Assembly: GCA_902798965.1 (NCBI GenBank)
Contig: CADBYS010000010.1
Coordinates: 1-64,000 of the forward strand
Source of the DNA: an uncultured Bacteroidales bacterium
Lineage (GTDB): Bacteria; Bacteroidota; Bacteroidia; Bacteroidales; Paludibacteraceae
Direction of reading: 5' to 3'
DNA: 64,000 nt
Positions 35,910-42,410 of the stretch are shown one piece after another. A program made the translations under genes and the position numbers. The notes below the pieces were generated by a model. That model worked only from the letters and a program-made list of their open reading frames with translations, made no database searches and was not told the DNA's origin. The number at the start of each line of letters is the position of its first letter. The stretch's first letter is position 1.

Positions 35910-35941
35910 CAAAGTTACTAAAAATATTTGGAATTTGCAAA
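35910..35941 (-). promoter_or_regulatory. Promoter in module copy 1, facing dinD
   Basis: - strand TTTG (35938-35941), 20-nt spacer, TAACTTTG (35910-35917). It predicts a ~140-nt leader to the dinD ATG. Confidence 0.8.
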
Positions 35942-35990
35942 TTTTTACGCAAATTTTTCTGCAATTTTTTTGTTTTTTTCTTAAAACGCA

Positions 35991-36022
35991 CAAAAAAAGC
36001 CGCTCGCGCGGCTCTTTTTTTT
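35991..36022. terminator. Bidirectional terminator in module copy 1
   Basis: AGCCGC-TCGC-GCGGCT flanked by A7 and T8, a good intrinsic terminator in both directions. It would stop leftward transcripts from the ATPase operon before dinD. Confidence 0.88.
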
Positions 36023-36341
36023 AAAATCAGATGTCAGATCATTCATCCTTTTACTTTTCACCTTTCACTTTTCACCTTAAAAAGTGTGAACCTTACACGG
36101 GGTTTTATCGGGGTTTTGTCATGGTTTTGTCGTGGTCATCATAGACCATTGCCGTTATCATCCCGTAACCATCTCGTGACCTTTATGGTACATCATCATT
36201 CTATCATTCAATTTTCCTCATGTAGCTATTGACGCTTTTGCTATTTCACGTAGCATATCTGCTCGTTAGTCAGTGATTTGATAGTTCTTACGTTTTCCAT
36301 AATGTTTTTGTATCTTTAGCTTATCAATAGGTTGTGATGAT

Positions 36342-36998
36342 TTACCATTTATATGCTGTTGGATATTTGACTTGCACAAAATCGAATCCACGATGGATAG
36401 CTGGTTGCTCGAACGTGTCAGCATCTTCAATTGCTGTATCAAGAATAAAAGAAACCATTGCGTCTTCTGCATTATCTTGTGCCTGGTTTAACATCTCCGG
36501 CTCCCTCCAGCCAAAAAGGAAAACCTTTTCTGTGGCTGTAAGAAGATATTGCTCTATTACATGAATTCCCATTAATGCATCTAACGATTCTCTCATTTGA
36601 CCATAAGCATATTGTCTTTTCCCTTCAGAGTGCTTGTCGTTGGGATTTGGATTAACGTGTTCTGCTTTAGAACATGTTATATCACAAAGCCCCACTTTCC
36701 GGAAACCTTCAATATCGTTCCACATCAAGTAATCGCATCGCCGATCAACCTTGACTAAAGTGCTGTCCCACTGCGATATGTATGATTCAAAATCAAGCAC
36801 CTCGATCTCATCGGTTGTGTTGATTATAAGCGTCTGCTCGTTACAAAGTGCTCGCTCTTGGAAAATCTCTTTGCACCTATGACAGGCATCAATATCTGAA
36901 AGCGAAAACAATCCTCGCCGAACTAGAGGTGTACACTGAAAATTCGGTGGCATTACACCGAATTCCATTGGTAATGCCTGTTGTAATAAATCTTTCAT
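36342..36998 (-). CDS. Partner protein of the AAA ATPase (unrecognised, nuclease-like pattern)
   Basis: 218 residues, no family recognised. A CHRC pair at 39-42 may bind metal. The stretch VDRRCDYLMWND (84-95) followed by KVGLCDITCSK (101-111) and KRQYAYGQM (127-135) resembles the core strands of the PD-(D/E)xK nuclease fold (D89, D106, with Lys nearby), but the canonical D/E-x-K is not intact. This is a suggestion, not an assignment. Its start overlaps the ATPase stop by 4 bp (ATGA), indicating a two-gene functional unit. Confidence 0.65.
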   Translation of the reverse strand: MKDLLQQALPMEFGVMPPNFQCTPLVRRGLFSLSDIDACHRCKEIFQERALCNEQTLIINTTDEIEVLDFESYISQWDSTLVKVDRRCDYLMWNDIEGFRKVGLCDITCSKAEHVNPNPNDKHSEGKRQYAYGQMRESLDALMGIHVIEQYLLTATEKVFLFGWREPEMLNQAQDNAEDAMVSFILDTAIEDADTFEQPAIHRGFDFVQVKYPTAYKW

Positions 36999-38137
36999 TT
37001 ACTTGTCAGTGCTTTATATCGTTCAAATGATGCTTTGATGTCGTCGGATAATGTGCGAGTGTCAATGATGGCATTCCCTCTATTTCCCACTCCAAGCAAT
37101 GGCTCAATGTTACCACCAATCACTCGATATGCTCCGACTTTCTCGGCTGGTATAGCGGATCTGCTATTCTCTCGTTCGTTGATTAGCACATTCAAGTGGT
37201 TGAATATATACGGGCTATGAGTTGTTATTAGTACATTCATGCTGTATTCGTGAGCCGTATTGAAGCATCTGTTAGCAATGAACTGCATTAACCCGTCTTG
37301 AGCGTTAGGGAACAAACTCAACTCAGGCTCCTCAATAAATAGCGACACGTTGCGATACTTGAAATCTCCGAGATTGGCAATAGGCTTGAACGATCGCCAG
37401 TTGTCGGATTTGGAGGCGTATGACAAAATGGATTTGTTAATGGATTCAATCAAATCATAATATTTTGCGAAGTATTCCACTATAACTGCCAAAGATGTTG
37501 TAGTTTGCATACCCGATGAAGCCTCGGTCAACTCAATGCGGTAGGGATTGTTTTCATCTAGCGAAACAAGATAGTGCTTCTGCCCGTTTGATGTCTTTTG
37601 AACTTCCCATCTTACTTTTAAGAACGGAAGATCAAGAGATTTGAATTTGTCAGGTGCTAATAAATAGTCTGAAAATGTTTCGTTCAAATAGAAAGAAGCC
37701 TTTCGAATGGAGAAGTTGTTTGATACCATATCCGGAATAGCTATACGTTTGTCGGCTATAAAAGATATTTTCTCCAAACTGATTTCGTCTGTAGGCACAG
37801 AAGCGTCTGAGCCGGTCAACTTGCCGTCTTTATAGGTTACCGTTATAGAACCATTTGTATAGATAAGTATAGTGCCGTTTTTGACAAAATGATCTTGTTC
37901 GTTATTCTTTAAGTAAGTGCCAAAATCGAACTTGAATGTATCTTTTACCTCTGATACCTTCAAAAATGTACGAATACACATCATCTTGTATATCCATCGG
38001 AAGAGTGCTATCAATTTGATGATAGTACTTTTTCCGCTTCCGGACTCACCGATAAAGACCATGAACGGCTTAATGTCCTCAATGTGCACGTCCTTAATTG
38101 GTCCAAAGTTCTCAATGTGTAACGATTCTTTTTTCAT
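36995..38137 (-). CDS. AAA/ABC-type ATPase (AAA_15/AAA_21-like)
   Basis: 380 residues. N-terminal strand IENFGPIKDVHI, Walker A GESGSGKST at 30-38, signature-like EASSGMQTTTS, Walker B SLFIEEPELSLFP and H-loop LITTHSPYIFNHL. This is the RecF/SMC-like ATPase head found in OLD nucleases, RloA/AbiL and Septu PtuA. Only ~75 residues follow the H-loop, so no TOPRIM nuclease is fused; an effector would have to be the downstream partner. It is preceded by module copy 2, which carries a promoter pointing at it. Confidence 0.85.
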   Translation of the reverse strand: MKKESLHIENFGPIKDVHIEDIKPFMVFIGESGSGKSTIIKLIALFRWIYKMMCIRTFLKVSEVKDTFKFDFGTYLKNNEQDHFVKNGTILIYTNGSITVTYKDGKLTGSDASVPTDEISLEKISFIADKRIAIPDMVSNNFSIRKASFYLNETFSDYLLAPDKFKSLDLPFLKVRWEVQKTSNGQKHYLVSLDENNPYRIELTEASSGMQTTTSLAVIVEYFAKYYDLIESINKSILSYASKSDNWRSFKPIANLGDFKYRNVSLFIEEPELSLFPNAQDGLMQFIANRCFNTAHEYSMNVLITTHSPYIFNHLNVLINERENSRSAIPAEKVGAYRVIGGNIEPLLGVGNRGNAIIDTRTLSDDIKASFERYKALTSK

Positions 38138-38421
38138 ATTTGATTATTCTTTCGTTTCTAATTTTATCTGTCGATATTGGCACTTTCCCCTACCCATCAA
38201 TCTACATCCACACTCAATATGCAAAACCCACCCACCATAAGATAGGCGTGGAGTAATTACATACCCACGTGACATTCATTGCTGCTGCTACGACCGGTTA
38301 ATATGAATTTTGCGAAGATTCAGAGTAGTCGCAAACAACGTCAATAAACGTCTTTTTATTATGTCTGTTCTTACGGGGAATAATAGTGCCTGAACGTGCC
38401 TGGTTGTGCAGGAGCACTCCC
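38138..38421. other. Leader region of the ATPase operon
   Basis: 284 bp between repeat module copy 2 and the ATPase ATG. No gene seen. It contains a TTGGCACTTTCCCCT motif also found at 34459 and a GTCAATAAACG motif also present near 34760. Confidence 0.5.
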
Positions 38422-38728
38422 GCAACAACAAGCGCACTAAAGCGCTAAATACCCCACAAGAATCGTGCAATCTATGCTTTACGCACAAATCACGCAACAA
38501 AATTACTAAAAATATTTGGAATTTGCAAATTTTTTCGCAAATTTTTCTGCAATTTTTTTGTTTTTTTCTTAAAACGCACAAAAAAAGCCGCTCGCGCGGC
38601 TCTTTTTTTAAAAATCAGATGTCAGATCATTCATCCTTTCATTTTTCACCTTTCATCTTTCACCTTAAAAAGTGTGAACCTTACACGGGGTTTTATCGGG
38701 GTTTTGTCATGGTTTTGTCGTGGTCATC
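38422..38728. repeat. 306-bp promoter/terminator module, copy 2
   Basis: Second copy of 35835-36140. Same terminator hairpin (AGCCGCTCGCGCGGCT near 38587-38602), same leader and same promoter except TAATTTTG for TAACTTTG. It sits 285 bp upstream of the ATPase gene. Confidence 0.95.
38498..38529 (-). promoter_or_regulatory. Promoter in module copy 2, facing the ATPase operon
   Basis: - strand TTTG (38526-38529), 20 nt, TAATTTTG (38498-38505). Predicted leader ~350 nt. Confidence 0.72.
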
Positions 38729-38923
38729 CTATTTAGTCCTTATCATCCCCTTATCATTCTATTATCATTCCATTACCATCACCTGATCATCACGCGACCA
38801 TCTCCCGAGAACTCCCAACCAAGTCTTAATCATCTTCCCCTCATCACTCCATTAATCTATCCATCAATGATTTTGATCACGTGGTTTAATGATTTTGATC
38901 AACGTGGTTTTTTGTGTTTATCG

Positions 38924-39044
38924 CTTTTGAGTGTTTTGCTCCCTGAGTGGTGATGATTGGTGATAAAAACTATCCGAAAGCTCGCTTTCAAGAAGTTTTT
39001 AGCAGCAATTAGCACCGGTAGCGCAGCTACAAAACACTCAAAAG
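38924..39044. repeat. Nested inverted-repeat element
   Basis: Perfect 15-bp arms CTTTTGAGTGTTTTG (38924-38938) and CAAAACACTCAAAAG (39030-39044) enclose a second stem TAAAAACT/AGTTTTTA with a GAAAGC-TC-GCTTTC hairpin at its tip. Confidence 0.85.
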
Positions 39045-39119
39045 GGTTATTTTTGTTTTTGTTTTAGTTAGTACTCCTTCTTAATTTTTGATTTACTTTA
39101 ATCCCCATCAGCAGTTTTT

Positions 39120-39253
39120 TTAATTCGCTTAATTCGTGTAATAATCGTGCCCTTTAGGGCTAAGAACATATATTGTCCATTGTAATTAGTTTAATTCGCT
39201 TAATTCGTGTAATAATCGTGCCCTTTAGGGCTAAGAACATATATTGTCCATTG
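39120..39253. repeat. Tandem duplication, 71-bp period
   Basis: 63 identical bases at 39120-39182 and 39191-39253. The unit includes the palindrome GCCCTTTAGGGC and ends in ATATTGTCCATTG. The motif TAGTCCATTGTAA near 26623 is similar. Confidence 0.92.
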
Positions 39254-39575
39254 CAGTTCTTATCTCGCTACGCTCGAACGATCTGCTTCGCCGTATGGTT
39301 GACCAAAATATCCTTTGTAGTTATTGACGCTATTGACGCAATTTTTTGCGTGAAACTTTGAAACTTTGAAACTTTCGCGTCTATCTCGCCTGATTCTCAA
39401 CCCCTTGCAAAGTCTCATCAAAGTATCATTAGTATCATTCTTCCACCTCCGGACTTCGTCCCTACTTGATTCTTTTCTTGCTCATCGTATTGGCATTGTG
39501 ATATACATAAAAGAAGCAAGACACGAGATTTCTCTCATGTCCGGCTAAAAAGAAAAACGTTTGTGCGAAGTGGTG

Positions 39576-39890
39576 TTAGTTACTCAGGATTCTCACAAGT
39601 TTTTGCGGATCTAATCTTGTGTCCCAAAACACGTCAATATAGATTATATCACCCTCTACGTGATAAATCATCTTGCTCAAATGATTGATGACCACATATC
39701 TATAAACGAATGAAACATGCGTTGCAGATAATTCTTCCTGGCCTGCTTTAGGAAAGCCAAGGATCTCCGCCTCTTTTTCTATTGTTTCCTTTTGGAACTT
39801 TAGAAGTGCCTGGTCGCCGAAGTTATCCCAAATGTACTCTGCAATACGCTGCCAAGCGTATGTTGCTTGTTCCGACCAAATCACTTTCAT
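39576..39890 (-). CDS. ParE/RelE-type toxin
   Basis: 104 residues. ParE fold signature: MKVIWSEQATYAWQRIAEYIW, FQKETIEKEAEIL, GFPKAGQEEL, YRYVVINHLSKMIYHVEGDIIYIDVFWDTRLDP. The C-terminal strand-helix DVFWDTRLDPQKL is the usual active-site end. It is either a gyrase inhibitor (ParE) or a ribosome-dependent RNase (RelE); the family cannot be settled by eye. Overlaps the antitoxin stop by 4 bp. Confidence 0.85.
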   Translation of the reverse strand: MKVIWSEQATYAWQRIAEYIWDNFGDQALLKFQKETIEKEAEILGFPKAGQEELSATHVSFVYRYVVINHLSKMIYHVEGDIIYIDVFWDTRLDPQKLVRILSN

Positions 39891-40135
39891 GCTACGCTCT
39901 GGATTTTATCTTTCACAAATTCATCCATCATCTGGTGAGCTTGCTCTTGAGTATATACCCGCCCGGCTGCTATATCCTGACGAGAGTGTTCCAAAGCTTG
40001 ACGGAGATACTCATCTTCTGCATTCTGCCGTTGGCGAATATCTGCTTCCATCTGTTGCACGAACCACACCTTATCCTCCAATGGTAAAGTGACTAACACG
40101 TATTGCAGCAATCCGTTCAATGTTTCTTGTGCCAT
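39887..40135 (-). CDS. Antitoxin of the ParE/RelE-type pair
   Basis: 82 residues, acidic and helical. The C-terminal half (RQALEHSRQDIAAGRVYTQEQAHQMMDEF) has the 'i..G.v.t.e.v...' pattern of addiction-module antitoxins paired with ParE/RelE. First gene of the pair; promoter and palindromic operator directly upstream. Confidence 0.8.
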   Translation of the reverse strand: MAQETLNGLLQYVLVTLPLEDKVWFVQQMEADIRQRQNAEDEYLRQALEHSRQDIAAGRVYTQEQAHQMMDEFVKDKIQSVA

Positions 40136-40195
40136 AATTGTCAGTTTTTGTTGTTACGCTCGGCGCAGAACTGCATTTTTGCTCGGCTCGAGACC

Positions 40196-40237
40196 TTTGC
40201 AGATGCAAAGGTACTAAAAAAATCTGACATTCGCAAA
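40196..40237 (-). promoter_or_regulatory. Promoter with palindromic operator, ParE-type pair
   Basis: - strand TTTG (40234-40237), 20 nt, TACCTTTG (40206-40213). The 18-bp palindrome CCTTTGCA-TC-TGCAAAGG overlaps the -7 element. Very similar in layout and sequence to the one at 26525-26568. Confidence 0.78.
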
Positions 40238-40299
40238 CATTTGAGCAAAAATCTTTCTTTTTTGCCTTCATTTTTTGCATATCACTATGTCAATGTTCG

Positions 40300-40320
40300 T
40301 TTTGCCTCGGTTTATAGCCT
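40300..40320. repeat. 21-bp direct repeat, left copy
   Basis: TTTTGCCTCGGTTTATAGCCT, identical to 41603-41623. The pair encloses the HigBA-like locus. Confidence 0.9.
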
Positions 40321-40336
40321 CGAAGCGCGGCTATTG

Positions 40337-40477
40337 TTCTTATTTTTTTTGCCTTGCACTTTCTGTACTTTCTGCACTTTTCCCTTTCCTCAACCCCTCA
40401 TTTCCCTTCCATTGTCCTTCCATTGTCCTTCCATTTCCCTTCCATTGTCCTTCCATTTACGGGTCAATATCGGGAGT
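40337..40477. repeat. Long dispersed repeat, copy B
   Basis: Same beginning and end as 34139-34262, with extra internal CCTTCCATTGT units. The two copies bracket about 6.1 kb. Confidence 0.85.
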
Positions 40478-40549
40478 AATTCACCTGCGGGCTTAGTCCT
40501 TTTCACTCCTTTCGGGCTTGCTCCTTTTTTGACGATTGTGTACATACAA

Positions 40550-40579
40550 AAGCAACAACCCCTTTCGGAATTGTTGCTT
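40550..40579 (-). terminator. Terminator of the HigBA-like operon
   Basis: AAGCAACAA / TTGTTGCTT, 9-bp stem, 12-nt loop with CCGAAAGG. On the - strand it is followed by TTGTATG, so the U-tract is weak. Confidence 0.6.
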
Positions 40580-40603
40580 ATAGAATTGATTTTGCGATAT
40601 GGC

Positions 40604-40939
40604 TTACAGCACTGCTGCTGCGCGTCTCGGAAGCGTGAGTTTTGGTAGAATATTACGCCTACGTTTTGTCACTGTTGGCGTAATGAGGTCGTCATCCAGC
40701 GCGACGGCAATCTTCGCTATTGTAGCCATCGTTAAGTTATGCGTTCCACATAGCCAGCGACTCACTTCTGTCTCGGTCTTACCAAGCTTTTGCGCCAAGT
40801 CTTTCTGCGACATGCCTTTTTGCTCCAACAAGTCATAAATGCGGTTGGCAATCATCACTTGCATATCCACTTGTTTCTGAATCTCCGGAGTTAGGTAACG
40901 TCTCCGTACCTCGTCCATAATCGGATTAGTTGTGTTCAT
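40604..40939 (-). CDS. XRE-family antitoxin (HigA-like)
   Basis: 111 residues. XRE helix-turn-helix at about 28-90 (IANRIYDLLEQKGMSQKDLAQKLGKTETEVSRWL, NLTMATIAKIAVALDD) with a basic tail (KRRRNILPK). It lies 14 bp after the 162-residue gene on the same strand, in the toxin-first order of higBA-type pairs. Expected to neutralise that protein and repress the shared promoter. Confidence 0.82.
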   Translation of the reverse strand: MNTTNPIMDEVRRRYLTPEIQKQVDMQVMIANRIYDLLEQKGMSQKDLAQKLGKTETEVSRWLCGTHNLTMATIAKIAVALDDDLITPTVTKRRRNILPKLTLPRRAAAVL

Positions 40940-40953
40940 CTTGCCCTCCTTTT

Positions 40954-41442
40954 TTAATCGTTGATATAGAATGTTAACGTTCCGTGTAACTGAGTGCCTT
41001 TGACAATAATCTCTTTGCGGTTCTCTCGCTGACGGATTTCAAAATCAATCTTTTGCAAAGTCTCCACGCACTTATTCAGGTACGGATCTTCTTGGTAAGT
41101 CTGCGTTTCTTTGACACCGCCATTACCTAAGATGAGCACCTTACTGCTGATGCACAGACAGTACAAACGCAACCTTGATGACTCCAAATATGCGGGCAAA
41201 GCCTTTACTCTATCAGATGGCCTACCTTCGTAGCGGAAATACCGATCTTCGGCTCCCATCCGTTTGATGGTTTCCAGACGTCCCATGATAGTACCTAAGT
41301 CTTCACCATATTCCTCGTTATTCATATAGGTTAACAGGAACTTCTCAAACTCAGAATACTCCTCGCCGATGAATTGCGGAGAATAGATGCTAACGAACTC
41401 TCCTGACTCTAGTAATTTCAGTAGTAAATCTCTGCGCTGCAT
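40954..41442 (-). CDS. Putative toxin of a HigBA-like pair
   Basis: 162 residues from the ATG at 41442 (MQRRDLLLKLLESGEF); 41469 would place the start inside the promoter region. Helical N-terminal half, then RLRLYCLCISSKVLILGNGGVKETQTYQEDPYL, which resembles the beta-sheet core of RelE/HigB toxins (strand, hairpin, 'GGxKxTxTyqxdP') but within a longer protein. The downstream XRE gene supports a toxin-antitoxin reading. A different regulator pair is possible. Confidence 0.62.
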   Translation of the reverse strand: MQRRDLLLKLLESGEFVSIYSPQFIGEEYSEFEKFLLTYMNNEEYGEDLGTIMGRLETIKRMGAEDRYFRYEGRPSDRVKALPAYLESSRLRLYCLCISSKVLILGNGGVKETQTYQEDPYLNKCVETLQKIDFEIRQRENRKEIIVKGTQLHGTLTFYIND

Positions 41443-41454
41443 TGTTATCGATTT

Positions 41455-41498
41455 TGATTTGCGCTGCAAAGATACTATTTTTTCCGGAATTATGCAAA
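41455..41498 (-). promoter_or_regulatory. Promoter of the HigBA-like operon
   Basis: - strand TTTG (41495-41498), 20 nt, TATCTTTG (41467-41474), with an imperfect palindrome CTTTGCAGCGCAAAT right after it. Confidence 0.75.
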
Positions 41499-41602
41499 TA
41501 TTTGAGCAATAAAATCAACTTTTATGTATATTTTTCTGCATCTTTCGCATTTGAAGTGAGCAATTTACTCATTTCTATAAGTACACAATACATCAAAGAT
41601 CT

Positions 41603-41623
41603 TTTTGCCTCGGTTTATAGCCT
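41603..41623. repeat. 21-bp direct repeat, right copy
   Basis: TTTTGCCTCGGTTTATAGCCT, 1,303 bp from the left copy. The right-hand island border lies near here. Confidence 0.9.
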
Positions 41624-41643
41624 TGTGAGGCGGGCGAGGGAAA

Positions 41644-42369
41644 TCAGGCATCGAAGATGGCGGAACCGATGCGAAGCATTGTGCTGCCGTTGGCAAGGGC
41701 AAGCGGGTAATCATCGGACATACCCATAGATAATTGACAATAGGACGATTGACAATTGACAGATTGCTGATTGCTGACTGCTGATTGCTGAATGAGCCAC
41801 AGATATTGCTCGTGCAGGGTGCGGAAGCAACGGGTGATCTCCTCTTGGTCGTCGGTGTTCGTAGCCATACCCATAATGCCGCAGATACGGATGTTGGGAT
41901 ATTCCTGTACGGATTTGACGGATTGCACGGATGACTGTTCAATAGTAGTGTCAGATGTGTCACAACTATTCGCAATCAGGTCATGGAACTCGGGGATGGT
42001 GAGGCCGGATTTGGTTTGCTCGGCAGCTACATGAAGCTCGAGGAGGATATCCTGAACGATGCCCTGCTTGGCGGCTTCGGCATTGATGGCTTGTAGCAGG
42101 TGCTCGGAGTCAACCGACTGAATAAGGTATGGGCGCAAGCGCAGCAAGTCGCGGACTTTGTTCGTTTGCAGGTGACCGATGAAGTGCCAGCGGATATCGC
42201 CGGGCAAGGCGGCTTGCTTGAGCTTAAGCTCTTGCACGCGGCTTTCGCCGAAGTCGCGACAACCGGCAGCGTACGCCTCGGCTATCTGCTCCACGGAGTG
42301 GTACTTGCTCACTGCCACAAGGGTTACATCAGTGGGCAACGATTCCCTTATTTCACGCCAACGGGTCAT
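41644..42369 (-). CDS. yggS: YggS/PLPBP-family PLP-binding protein
   Basis: 241 residues. Alanine-racemase-like fold without racemase activity, involved in vitamin B6 homeostasis. The PLP lysine is in VAVSKYHS, followed by FGESRVQEL and WHFIGHLQTNK. The C-terminal block GMSDDYPLALANGSTMLRIGSAIF is typical. Between LHEQYLWL and GMSDDYP the family has only a few residues; here about 20 Gln/Ser-rich residues are encoded by heptamer repeat DNA at 41732-41790, in frame. Confidence 0.93.
   Translation of the reverse strand: MTRWREIRESLPTDVTLVAVSKYHSVEQIAEAYAAGCRDFGESRVQELKLKQAALPGDIRWHFIGHLQTNKVRDLLRLRPYLIQSVDSEHLLQAINAEAAKQGIVQDILLELHVAAEQTKSGLTIPEFHDLIANSCDTSDTTIEQSSVQSVKSVQEYPNIRICGIMGMATNTDDQEEITRCFRTLHEQYLWLIQQSAVSNQQSVNCQSSYCQLSMGMSDDYPLALANGSTMLRIGSAIFDA
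41732..41790. repeat. Heptamer repeats ATTGACA / ATTGCTG inside yggS
   Basis: ATTGACA-type units followed by ATTGCTG, ATTGCTG, ACTGCTG, ATTGCTG (41763-41790). Confidence 0.9.
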
Positions 42370-42410
42370 AATTGTTCACGAATTAATCGAATTAAACGAA
42401 TTATGAATGA

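Larger units (their letters stand above)
35835..36140. repeat. 306-bp promoter/terminator module, copy 1
   Basis: Nearly identical to 38422-38728, offset 2588 bp, with a handful of substitutions. Read on the - strand it runs terminator hairpin, promoter, leader. Weaker similarity extends left to about 35784 (ACGGGGAATAA). Confidence 0.95.
38729..39575. other. Repeat-rich gap without convincing genes
   Basis: 847 bp. ATCATT-rich tract, two copies of GATTTTGATCA(A)CGTGGTTT (38870-38910), the nested inverted repeat 38924-39044, the 71-bp tandem repeat 39120-39253, and GAAACTTT x3 at 39360-39383. No ORF above noise. Confidence 0.6.
40238..40603. other. Repeat-bearing gap
   Basis: 366 bp without a gene. 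It holds the 21-bp direct repeat 40300-40320, copy B of the long repeat (40337-40477), GGGCTTAGTCC at 40488, and the terminator 40550-40579. Confidence 0.6.
24280..41630. other. Accessory island (toxin-antitoxin and putative defence genes)
   Basis: From the rpmB-operon terminator to yggS the window changes character. There are three complete and one broken toxin-antitoxin-like loci, an AAA ATPase cassette, an HD phosphohydrolase operon, a DinD-like gene, large surface proteins, many AT-rich gaps and several families of direct repeats not seen in the flanks. No integrase, transposase or att-flanking tRNA is visible, so it is called an accessory region, not a defined element; the borders are approximate. 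Confidence 0.55.

Noticed and set aside
38288-38581. 97-residue - strand ORF in repeat module copy 2
   Set aside because: It spans the promoter and leader of the module, has no Bacteroidota-like codon pattern, and its equivalent in copy 1 is not open in the same way.
38924-39044. Integron attC site or retron msr-msd RNA
   Set aside because: No GTTRRRY/RYYYAAC boxes, no integrase and no reverse transcriptase in the window.
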